A stretch of 64,000 nt of DNA from Clostridia bacterium. Its GTDB lineage: Bacteria; Bacillota; Clostridia; Christensenellales; Borkfalkiaceae. Where the stretch lies: the NCBI GenBank assembly GCA_028720205.1, contig JAQYLE010000037.1, positions 27,797 to 91,796 of the forward strand, read 5' to 3'. The notes under the pieces are model-generated. The model had not been told where the DNA came from. It saw only the letters and a program-made list of their open reading frames with translations, and ran no database searches. The position numbers were made by a program, and so were the translations under genes. Of this stretch, positions 57,283-64,000 are shown piece after piece. Positions within the stretch are counted from its first letter, which is position 1; each line of letters starts with the position of its first letter.

Positions 57283-59454
57283 ATGATTGTTTATCAACAA
57301 GAAATAAAAGCATTTTATTTGTCTGGAAAAAATTATTGCTATTTGATGCGGGTGGACGGGAGCGGTCGATTGCAAAATCTGCATTACGGAGCAAAAATAC
57401 CTTTAAGTGATATTTCGTATCTGATTGCACAGGTCGGCGATCCCGTTTCCCGAGAGCTTGTCGATTTGAATTTTTACGCAAACGAGCGTATTTTTTCGGA
57501 ATGCGGCGGATACGGACGAGGAGATTATCGTTCGCCCTCCGTCGTGATCGAACGGGGGGATGGCGGGCTCATGAGCGAGTTCTATTATGTTCGCCATACG
57601 GTAGACGATTCTGTTCCCGAATTGGAAGGACTTCCGCATGTTCGTTGCGGCGGGCAGACGCTTACGATATTTTTGCGTGATTTCTGTTCGGATGTCGAAC
57701 TACAGCTTAATTATACCGTTTACGACGATTCCGACATTCTCGTACGAAACGCGAGAATTGTAAACGCGGGGAAGCAACCGTTTCATCTTAAAAAAGCATT
57801 TTCGTTTTGCGTGGATTTGCCCGACCGAAATTATAAAATCCTGCGTTTACACGGCGCATGGACGCGGGAACGCACGCCCGAAATTACCGATCTGGGACAC
57901 GGCATTACGCGTCTGCAAAGTACGTGCGGGGCATCTTCGTTCGGGATTCACCCGTTTCTCGGATTGCTTGAACAGGATTGCAGTGAGACGAAGGGGATTT
58001 GTTACGGTGTTCAACTTGTATATAGCGGCAATTTTGCGCTCACGGCAGAGCGCAATGCCTTTGGAACGGTAAGGTTAAGCGGCGGAATCAACGATGAACA
58101 ATTTTGTTGGGAAGTCAGGAGCGGAGAAAGTTTTGTATCGCCTCAGGCGCTACTGTGTTATTCTGAACGGGGACTTGGCGAACTGTCGCGGGAATATGCC
58201 GATTTCATCCGCGAAAAAATCATGCCGCCGAAGTTTGCCTTTGCACCACGACCGATGGTCATCAATAACTGGGAAGCGACGTATTTTGATTTCGATCGGG
58301 ATAAACTCTTTTCGATTATCGACGAAGCGGCAAAGCTCGGCATCGATACGTTCGTGCTCGACGACGGGTGGTTTGGAAATCGCAACAGCGATTCGTCGGG
58401 GCTCGGAGATTGGTACGTTAACGAAAAGAAACTTGTCGGCGGGCTTACGGCGGTGATTGACCGATGTAAAATGAACGGCTTAAAATTCGGGCTTTGGTTT
58501 GAACCGGAAATGGTTTCGCCCGATAGCGATCTTTACCGCACTCATCCCGATTGGGTAATTCATAAGGACGGGATCGATCCGATCCGCGGCAGACGGCAGC
58601 TTGTACTTGATTTTACAAGGCAGGAAGTTGTCGATTATATCTTCCGTGTGATTGCCGATATTTTACGTAGCAACGATATTTCGTATGTAAAGTGGGATAT
58701 GAACCGCTTTATCACAGAATGTTATTCTGCAAGTCTTCCCTCATACAGACAGGGCGAATTTATGCACCGTTATATTTTGGGTGTTTACAACCTTGCCGAG
58801 CGGCTTACATCGGATTTCCCGAACGTCTTTTTCGAGGGTTGCGCTTCGGGCGGCGGAAGATTTGATGCGGGTATGCTCTATTATTTTCCGCAGATATGGA
58901 CAAGTGACGACACCGACGGATACGAACGCGCAAAAATTCAATGGGGCACGTCGCTTTGCTATCCGCTCTCGGCTATGAGTTGCCATGTATCTGCTTGCCC
59001 AAATCACCAAACAGGACGGACAACGCCGCTTTTCACGCGCGGCGCGATTGCGTCTCTCGGCGCAAGCGGCTATGAGTTGAACGTTTCCGCGCTCTCCAAT
59101 GAAGAGAAAAACGCTTGCAAGGAACAAATCACGGTCTATCGTAAAATATCCGATTTAGTACTACGGGGGGATTTGTTTCGGTTGATCGATCCCTTTTCGG
59201 AGAACTGTTTTTGCGAAATGATTGTAAGCAAGGACAAGCGCTGTGCCTATGTCGTTGGCGAGCAACTGCGGGCAATGCCGCTTTCAAATACGCACTTCGT
59301 GAAATTGGTCGGGCTTGCCGAAGAAAAGCTATACTGTATCGAAGAATTAAATGTTACGGTGAGAGGTAAGACGCTTGCTTCAGTTGGCGCGCCGCTCCCG
59401 AAACTTGGAGATTACGAGAGCTTTATATGGCATATCGAAGAGGTGAAAATATGA
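57283..59454 (+). CDS. GH36 alpha-galactosidase
   Basis: 723 residues, cytosolic. Cleaves terminal alpha-galactose from oligosaccharides by a retaining mechanism. N-terminal beta super-sandwich, then barrel with DTFVLDDGWFG, FGLWFEPEMVSPDSDL, the nucleophile Asp in VKWDMNR, and the acid/base Asp in TSDDTDGYERAK. CASGGGRFD is also conserved. Complete. GAGG is 5 bases from the ATG. The end overlaps the hydrolase gene by 4 bases. Confidence 0.96.
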   Translation: MIVYQQEIKAFYLSGKNYCYLMRVDGSGRLQNLHYGAKIPLSDISYLIAQVGDPVSRELVDLNFYANERIFSECGGYGRGDYRSPSVVIERGDGGLMSEFYYVRHTVDDSVPELEGLPHVRCGGQTLTIFLRDFCSDVELQLNYTVYDDSDILVRNARIVNAGKQPFHLKKAFSFCVDLPDRNYKILRLHGAWTRERTPEITDLGHGITRLQSTCGASSFGIHPFLGLLEQDCSETKGICYGVQLVYSGNFALTAERNAFGTVRLSGGINDEQFCWEVRSGESFVSPQALLCYSERGLGELSREYADFIREKIMPPKFAFAPRPMVINNWEATYFDFDRDKLFSIIDEAAKLGIDTFVLDDGWFGNRNSDSSGLGDWYVNEKKLVGGLTAVIDRCKMNGLKFGLWFEPEMVSPDSDLYRTHPDWVIHKDGIDPIRGRRQLVLDFTRQEVVDYIFRVIADILRSNDISYVKWDMNRFITECYSASLPSYRQGEFMHRYILGVYNLAERLTSDFPNVFFEGCASGGGRFDAGMLYYFPQIWTSDDTDGYERAKIQWGTSLCYPLSAMSCHVSACPNHQTGRTTPLFTRGAIASLGASGYELNVSALSNEEKNACKEQITVYRKISDLVLRGDLFRLIDPFSENCFCEMIVSKDKRCAYVVGEQLRAMPLSNTHFVKLVGLAEEKLYCIEELNVTVRGKTLASVGAPLPKLGDYESFIWHIEEVKI

Positions 59455-60260
59455 ACGAGACAAAGATTGAACTTCACACAGCTTACGGATCGGCTCCGTT
59501 GTTGTGTTATGAGCATGAAAAAGGCGGAGAGAAGCTTCGTCCCGCCATGTTGGTATTGCCCGGCGGCGGATATAAGGGCTGTAGTACGCCGATCGAGGGG
59601 ATTCCGATCGCTATGGAATTTTATCAGCGCGGATACAATGCTTACGTTCTGGAATATTCCTGCGATCCTGCGCGATTTCCGACGCAATTAGTGCAAGCGG
59701 CAACCGCTATGGATACGATTCGCAGGCGCGCGGAGATTTGCAATACGGATTCGTCAAGCGTGTTTGCCGTCGGTTTTTCTGCGGGCGGACATCTATGCGG
59801 CACGCTTGCAAACTGTCCTTCCGATTTTGCACCTGTGAAAGGGCTAAATTTTTCTCCCGACGGGATTGTTCTTTGCTATGCGGTGATCGGCGGCAGACCG
59901 ACGCATATTTGGAGCTTCGAGAGCCTTTTGGGCGGTGATGGAGTCCCCCGCGGGGAGACCGCCTGGCTCGATTTGCACACATCGGTGCGCAAGGAAAATC
60001 CGCCTGCCTTTCTTTGGTCGACGGCGGAGGATAGGGACGTACCCGCGGTCAACTCCATGCGCTATGCCGCAGCCTGCGGAGAGAAGGGCGTTCCCTATGA
60101 GCTGCACGTCTTTCCGCGCGGACCGCACGCCATGAGTCTTGCAACCGAGCGGCTTTGGGGAGCAGAGAAAAATAAAATTGACGCAGAGGTTGCCCGTTGG
60201 CCCAAGCTTGCGGATAACTTTTTACGGCGTGCGGTTGCAGCAAAATCAAAGAGGAAATAA
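59451..60260 (+). CDS. Alpha/beta hydrolase, carbohydrate esterase-like
   Basis: 269 residues, cytosolic. The family of BD-FAE/acetyl-xylan-esterase-type enzymes. Oxyanion loop LPGGGYKGC, nucleophile Ser in GFSAGGHLCGTL, Asp in STAEDRDVP and His in PRGPHAMSL complete the triad. Probably strips acetyl or feruloyl groups from imported sugars. Coupled to the GH36 gene by a 4-base overlap. Confidence 0.9.
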   Translation: MNETKIELHTAYGSAPLLCYEHEKGGEKLRPAMLVLPGGGYKGCSTPIEGIPIAMEFYQRGYNAYVLEYSCDPARFPTQLVQAATAMDTIRRRAEICNTDSSSVFAVGFSAGGHLCGTLANCPSDFAPVKGLNFSPDGIVLCYAVIGGRPTHIWSFESLLGGDGVPRGETAWLDLHTSVRKENPPAFLWSTAEDRDVPAVNSMRYAAACGEKGVPYELHVFPRGPHAMSLATERLWGAEKNKIDAEVARWPKLADNFLRRAVAAKSKRK

Positions 60261-60261
60261 C

Positions 60262-61455
60262 ATGGACGCTTTCACTTATATCCGCGAAAAATTGCCGCTC
60301 ACGTTGCGGAAAAACGAAAAGGACGACGACACGCTGATCGGCTTGCCGTATCCGTATACGGTGCCGTGTACAGACGGCATGTTCAACGAGCTGTACTATT
60401 GGGACACGTATTTTACAAACAAGGCGTTATTTGCCGTCGGAAATATCGAACAGGCGAAGAATAACGTTTTGGATATTTTATATCTGATCGGAAAGTTCGG
60501 CTATATGCCCAACGGCAACCGGACGTATTACTTAAAACGCAGTCAACCGCCGTACGCCGCGCTCATGGTAGACGACGTTTACAGGGCGACGGACGATTTA
60601 GAGTTTTTGAGAAACGCCGTGCCTGTCTTGAAAAAAGAATATGGGTTCTGGACGACCAAACGCGTTTCGGACAACGGACTCAACCATTACGGTACGGAAG
60701 AGGACGAAGAAAGTTGCAAGAATTTTTATGAAAACTACATGCCCACGCGGATCGTTACCGACGGAAAGCGCGACGCGGCGTATGCAGGGAAGTGCTATTT
60801 TGCGGAATGCGAATCGGGTTGGGATTTCAATCCGCGGTTTCAGGGATACTGCGTCGATTTCAACCCCGTCGATTTGAACGCGAATTTGTATTTTTATGAA
60901 AAGCTGTTTGCCGAATACGAAGTATTGTTGAAAATCAGTGACGGCAAAGAATGGGAACACAGGGCGAAGGCACGCGCCGAAAAGATGAACACACTCATGT
61001 GGGATAGCGTGACGGGAGTGTATCGGGACTATAATTATAAAACGGGAGAACGGTCGTCCGTTGTAAGCGCGGCAAGTTTTCAGCCGTATTTTGCGGGAAT
61101 TGCGGGCGAAGAGCAAAAAAGCAGTCTTAAAAAATTGCTTTCCGTGCTCAAAGGCGAATTTGGCGTTTTTACGACGGAAAAGTTGACGGATAAGTATCAG
61201 TGGGCATATCCCAACCTGTGGGCGCCGTGTCAATATATTGCGGTCAAAGCATTGGAGAATTACGGTTATATAGAAGAAGCAAAACGCGTTGCGGGGAAAT
61301 ATGCGAAATTGATTGAGAGCAATTTTCAATCGCACGGGAAGTTATTCGAAAAATACAACGGACTTACGGGCGGGATCGACGCCGTATCGGAATACGGCAC
61401 GCCCGAAATGCTCGGCTGGACGGCCGGCGTATATTTGGAGTGTAAAAAGTTATAA
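60262..61455 (+). CDS. GH37-like (trehalase family) glycosidase
   Basis: 397 residues, shorter than typical trehalases (about 540), cytosolic. The (alpha/alpha)6 barrel has GMFNELYYWDTYF, ESGWDFNPRF (catalytic Asp) and AVSEYGTPEMLGWTAGV (catalytic Glu), all expected for GH37. The second trehalase signature QWDYPNGWAP reads QWAYPNLWAP here, so a substrate-contact Asp is lost. That makes a substrate other than trehalose likely. Adjacent to the esterase with one base between. Last gene of the operon. Confidence 0.8.
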   Translation: MDAFTYIREKLPLTLRKNEKDDDTLIGLPYPYTVPCTDGMFNELYYWDTYFTNKALFAVGNIEQAKNNVLDILYLIGKFGYMPNGNRTYYLKRSQPPYAALMVDDVYRATDDLEFLRNAVPVLKKEYGFWTTKRVSDNGLNHYGTEEDEESCKNFYENYMPTRIVTDGKRDAAYAGKCYFAECESGWDFNPRFQGYCVDFNPVDLNANLYFYEKLFAEYEVLLKISDGKEWEHRAKARAEKMNTLMWDSVTGVYRDYNYKTGERSSVVSAASFQPYFAGIAGEEQKSSLKKLLSVLKGEFGVFTTEKLTDKYQWAYPNLWAPCQYIAVKALENYGYIEEAKRVAGKYAKLIESNFQSHGKLFEKYNGLTGGIDAVSEYGTPEMLGWTAGVYLECKKL

Positions 61456-61469
61456 AAATAAGGAGAAGA

Positions 61470-61687
61470 ATGCAATACTTCAAAATAACGAAAAGTTTAA
61501 ACAGGCAATCAAGTTTGCAACGATAACGCGTGTGGTTAATGCTACGAAGTTACAGAAAAAATTAAAAATAGGATGTAGTCGGGCTGAAAAATATGTTGAG
61601 ACAATGCAAAATCTCGGTATTATGGCAGAGACGAGTTCTATACATTGCGTACCGAAAATTGAAAAAAATAAGAGCAATATGCTATAA
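61470..61687 (+). pseudogene. Decayed FtsK-gamma-like winged-helix fragment
   Basis: The frame ending at 61687 reads FKQAIKFATITRVVNATKL then KIGCSRAEKYVETMQNLGIM, close to the DNA-reading gamma domain of FtsK/SpoIIIE (LQR..IGY.RA pattern). An AAGGAG site and ATG at 61470 exist, but one base out of frame with this peptide, so a single-base indel near the start seems to have broken it; no ATG or GTG lies in the right frame before the domain. The promoter of the WYL gene overlaps its end. Confidence 0.55.
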
Positions 61688-61688
61688 T
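61659..61688 (+). promoter_or_regulatory. Promoter of the WYL regulator gene
   Basis: TTGAAA (61659-61664), an 18-base spacer and TATAAT (61683-61688), 29 bases before the start. Confidence 0.75.
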
Positions 61689-61716
61689 ATAAACAACTGA
61701 GAGAGAGGTGAGTGCT

Positions 61717-62694
61717 ATGGCAAACGACGTTCATAAAATCAAATTGCTGCTTTTATGGGATATTCTCTGTAAGAACACAGACGAAGACCATGCGCTGAAT
61801 ACGGACGAGATTGCGAATTTACTCGCTTTACGCGGGGCGAACGTTTCTCGGAAGATACTCGTTCAAGATATTGCCACTTTGTGCGATAACGGTTATGAAG
61901 TTCTTTCATATAAAAAGAGATATCATTATTATTATGTAGTCAATCGCTCGCTTGAAACGGCGGAAGTGGTTATGCTTGCGGACGTAATCAACGCCTCGAA
62001 ACTTCCTGTAACGCAAAAGAAAGCACTTGTGGGCAGACTTGCCGAAACACTTTGCTCTCATCAAGCCGAAAACATTTCAAAGCATATTGTTTCTCTCGAT
62101 AAAGGAAGAAAGGGGAATAGTTCGTTTATCTATAACGTGGATGCAATCGACCGTGCCATCAACGAGAATAGGCAGATTTCTTTCCTTTATTTCGATTACG
62201 ATGAAAAGCATAAAAAGATTTATCGAAAAAGCGGCAACCGCTATACAGTAAGTCCGGCGTTTATGGTGTGGAACAAGGATAACTATTATCTGTTGTGTTT
62301 TTCAAACGGACATGACAACGTTGTTACATATCGACTCGACAAAATGGAAAAAGTAGCCGTGGAAGAAACGGATCGCGAACCGCACTCCGAATATAAACTT
62401 TTCAACACGGAAGAGTACCGTAAACAAGTATTTTCGATGTTTGGCGGAGAGAGTCAAAACGTTACCTTGCTTTTTACCGCGAATATTTTATCGGATATGT
62501 TTGACCGTTTCGGAGATGATATTAGCATCAAAAAAGTTGACGATGACACTTACTCGGTTGACGTAACGGTGCAGATTTCCAAAACGTTCTTTGCGTGGAT
62601 TGTAGGAACGCAGGGCAAAGTAAAAATCAAATCGCCCAGAAAGGCGGTTGACGAATTCAACGAGTTCGTCGCAAAAATTAAAGAGGCATATTAA
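61717..62694 (+). CDS. WYL-domain transcriptional regulator
   Basis: 325 residues: N-terminal winged helix (LNTDEIANLLALRGANVSRKILVQDI), a WYL domain around 130-215 (FSLYF-like ISFLYFDY, AFMVWNKDNYYLLCFS, YRLDKMEKV) and a C-terminal WCX extension. Such proteins sense nucleic acids or nucleotides and control stress and defence genes. AGAGG before the ATG. Own promoter and terminator, so a stand-alone unit at the edge of the island; it may control the LexA-like gene. Confidence 0.9.
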   Translation: MANDVHKIKLLLLWDILCKNTDEDHALNTDEIANLLALRGANVSRKILVQDIATLCDNGYEVLSYKKRYHYYYVVNRSLETAEVVMLADVINASKLPVTQKKALVGRLAETLCSHQAENISKHIVSLDKGRKGNSSFIYNVDAIDRAINENRQISFLYFDYDEKHKKIYRKSGNRYTVSPAFMVWNKDNYYLLCFSNGHDNVVTYRLDKMEKVAVEETDREPHSEYKLFNTEEYRKQVFSMFGGESQNVTLLFTANILSDMFDRFGDDISIKKVDDDTYSVDVTVQISKTFFAWIVGTQGKVKIKSPRKAVDEFNEFVAKIKEAY

Positions 62695-62710
62695 CTTCAA
62701 CAAAAACATA

Positions 62711-62744
62711 AATGCTCTTACCTCGGTAAGGGCATTATTTTTTC
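62711..62744 (+). terminator. Intrinsic terminator of the WYL gene
   Basis: An 11-bp stem (62711-62721 with 62726-62736, one G-U pair), CTCG loop, then attttttt. Confidence 0.85.
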
Positions 62745-62769
62745 GGAAAAATAAAAAAATATCGTTCAC

Positions 62770-62785
62770 TTCCCAATATTGGGAA
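62770..62785. promoter_or_regulatory. 16-bp perfect palindrome upstream of the LexA-like promoter
   Basis: ttcccaatattgggaa sits eight bases before the -35. Candidate site for a dimeric regulator such as the WYL protein next door. Confidence 0.55.
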
Positions 62786-62793
62786 ATGAAAAT

Positions 62794-62822
62794 TTGAAAT
62801 AGATAGTTTTTTGTGATATAAT
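62794..62822 (+). promoter_or_regulatory. Promoter of the LexA-like gene
   Basis: TTGAAA (62794-62799), a 17-base spacer and TATAAT (62817-62822). Confidence 0.85.
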
Positions 62823-62833
62823 ACGGCTACAAT

Positions 62834-62860
62834 CTAAATTGAACGCAAAGTTCAGTTTAG
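62834..62860. promoter_or_regulatory. Self-operator candidate of the LexA-like repressor
   Basis: A 27-bp near-perfect inverted repeat: CTAAA-t-TGAAC, five bases, GTTCA-g-TTTAG. It covers the transcription start, as expected for autoregulation. The TGAAC/GTTCA core resembles a LexA half-site with unusual spacing. Confidence 0.65.
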
Positions 62861-62878
62861 TAAAAAGAGGTACTACGG

Positions 62879-63478
62879 ATGAGAACGCTCAACACGACGA
62901 CATTGGACAATATGGAAAGTTTCATTATCGACTACCAAAAGAGAAAAGGCAAATCGCCGAGTTTCAGAGAGGTAATGAAAGCATTGAATATGAGTTCGCT
63001 TAACCTTGTAAGAACGTATATCCTTGCGCTTGAAAACAGCGGCAGGATAGAGCGGACAAGGCTCGGCAATATCGATATGTTGCCGAAGTTGAAGCCGAGC
63101 GGCGTGGCGATTACGCCTATCGTCGGTTCTATCGCGTGCGGACAACCAGTTGACGCGGTGGAGCAGATAGAAGAAAGCGTTACACTTCCGCGAGCGATTT
63201 TCGGCGGTGGGGATTTGTTTATTCTTCATACGCACGGCGACAGTATGATAGACATCGGAATCAAGCACGGCGATCTTGTCGTTATCAGAAAGCAGAACAC
63301 GGCAGAGAACGGAGATATAATAGTCGCTATGATGAACGGCGAAACAACGCTGAAACGTTTTTATAAAAGGGACGGGAAAGTGGTGCTTCACCCCGAAAAC
63401 AAAGAGATGAAAGATATAATCGTCAAAGACTGTGAGATACAGGGCGTTTTGGTCAGCTGTATCCACATATATAATTAA
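62879..63478 (+). CDS. LexA-like SOS-type repressor/autoprotease (S24 family)
   Basis: 199 residues. N-terminal winged helix (PSFREVMKALNMSSLNLVRTYI), then an S24 peptidase domain with the Ser in THGDSMID (about residue 121) and the Lys in ETTLKRF (about 158). The cleavage site reads GSIACGQPV, so the bond would be Cys-Gly as in UmuD rather than the usual LexA Ala-Gly. Dimer repressor cut upon RecA activation. Position in an accessory tail, and an operator unlike the one at uvrB, suggest a mobile-element or second LexA rather than the host copy. AGAGG precedes the ATG. Confidence 0.85.
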   Translation: MRTLNTTTLDNMESFIIDYQKRKGKSPSFREVMKALNMSSLNLVRTYILALENSGRIERTRLGNIDMLPKLKPSGVAITPIVGSIACGQPVDAVEQIEESVTLPRAIFGGGDLFILHTHGDSMIDIGIKHGDLVVIRKQNTAENGDIIVAMMNGETTLKRFYKRDGKVVLHPENKEMKDIIVKDCEIQGVLVSCIHIYN

Positions 63479-63628
63479 ATCGGTATCACGCGTTTTTGCC
63501 CCGAAAACGCAAAGATATATGAATTACAAACGGTGTTCGACTGTTGTATAGGAACTATCCCGACCATACTTGAGCAGTTGAATAAAACCAAATCGTTTGT
63601 AGGCTTGGGAGAAAGGAGGTTGTATTCA

Positions 63629-63820
63629 ATGAAATACGCAATGTGTCCGAAATGCGGTCGTCGCCTGTGCAAGGGCGAGAACGGAACGAAAGTGGAAATG
63701 GAGTGTCCGAAGTGCGGAGAGTTTGCTTCCGTTATCATCGAAGAAGATGATATACATATCAGCAAAAAGCCGATCTTTGCGCCGACAGACGTTTCCGCGA
63801 AGCTAAAGCAACACGCCTGA
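63629..63820 (+). CDS. Com-like zinc-finger protein
   Basis: 63 residues. Two CPKCG knuckles (residues 6-10 and 27-31; CPKCGRRLCKGENG, ECPKCGEFAS) match the phage Mu Com family of small zinc proteins that bind mRNA to allow translation of mom. No mom-like gene is seen within the window. GGAGG lies 9 bases upstream. The 150 bases before it stay open in the same frame from the lexA stop but have no start codon of note. Confidence 0.7.
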   Translation: MKYAMCPKCGRRLCKGENGTKVEMECPKCGEFASVIIEEDDIHISKKPIFAPTDVSAKLKQHA

Positions 63821-63922
63821 ATTTATTCAAACTCAAAAAAACTAAATAATACAGTGGGGAAAGAAGTGCCGTTGTATTTCTTTTCTGACATCTTGTTATG
63901 AGGCTGGACTTATTAAAAAGTT

Positions 63923-63990
63923 AAGAGGAGCCTGACAGATAGTAAAATCCTGAAAGCATAGGGTTAGTCTATTTGTCAGGCTTCTTTTTT
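63923..63990 (+). terminator. Long hairpin with T run at the right edge
   Basis: gcctgacagatag (63930-63942) pairs with ctatttgtcaggc (63969-63981), one G-U. AAGA/TCTT extends the outer stem past a two-base bulge, and an inner AATCC/GGGTT helix forms in the loop. Six T follow. More elaborate than a usual terminator; it could be the 3' end of a small RNA starting near 63840. Confidence 0.6.
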
Positions 63991-64000
63991 GATGCCTTTT

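Noticed and set aside
63475..63765. Minus-strand ORF of 96 codons
   Set aside because: Covers the Com-like gene antisense; Ser/Pro/His-rich composition without family features.
1..64000. tRNA or rRNA genes
   Set aside because: Looked for cloverleaf ends and conserved rRNA strings by eye; none seen. A tRNAscan run would settle it.

Overview
This window looks like chromosome of a Gram-positive clostridial bacterium (Firmicutes/Bacillota) of about 50% GC. The class rests on a Veg-family protein, a SipL-like spore-coat protein, yqfC and yqfD, and the typical Firmicutes gene order yqfC-yqfD-phoH-pgpH-ybeY-era-yqzL-recO. Pyruvate phosphate dikinase, CUT1 sugar import and strong AGGAGG ribosome sites fit this. 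The repeat-rich Cys lipoproteins and the dense glycoside hydrolase cluster suggest a gut Clostridia lineage such as Christensenellales, but that narrower placement is inference.

Region 1 (1-8.8 kb): the 5' part of a very large secreted lipoprotein with tandem Cys repeats (minus strand, cut by the window edge), a TetR regulator, a strongly structured candidate small RNA with its own terminator (minus strand), a P2B-type Ca2+ ATPase and two sister genes for small winged-helix/membrane proteins.

Region 2 (8.8-35.7 kb): mostly housekeeping. It holds uvrB-uvrA with a clear promoter and a palindromic operator candidate; a nested-palindrome element between uvrA and an acetyltransferase; veg; a SipL-like gene interrupted by one in-frame TAA; cysE, ispE, an acidic membrane protein and a heterodimeric ABC exporter. 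Then come the sporulation/RNA/GTPase block from yqfC to recO, a long protein ending in an Mrr-type nuclease domain, and ppdK with a clean terminator.

Region 3 (35.7-61.5 kb): accessory. A catalytic-domain-less IS21 IstA remnant and a small XRE-type regulator in AT-rich DNA lead into a 24-kb glycan-utilisation locus on the plus strand. It has an AraC sensor-regulator, a GH78-like enzyme, a deacetylase-fold-like protein, a DUF4965/glutaminase-A-like protein, a 1383-residue modular lipoprotein, two CUT1 permeases, a solute-binding lipoprotein, a DUF4091/GH123-like secreted protein, two further modular lipoproteins, GH36 alpha-galactosidase, an alpha/beta hydrolase and a GH37-like enzyme. Many genes overlap by 4-8 bases. 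No transporter ATPase is encoded, so a shared MsmX-type ATPase elsewhere is likely. The expected flow is capture and partial cleavage outside, import, then side-chain removal (rhamnose, galactose, acyl groups, glucose) inside.

Region 4 (61.5-64 kb): a small regulatory/mobile tail with a decayed FtsK-gamma-like fragment, a WYL regulator, a LexA-like autoprotease with a Cys-Gly cleavage site and two palindromes at its promoter, a Com-like zinc protein and a long hairpin at the right edge.

No tRNA, rRNA or CRISPR array was seen. Function calls come from reading motifs by eye; no database search was run.
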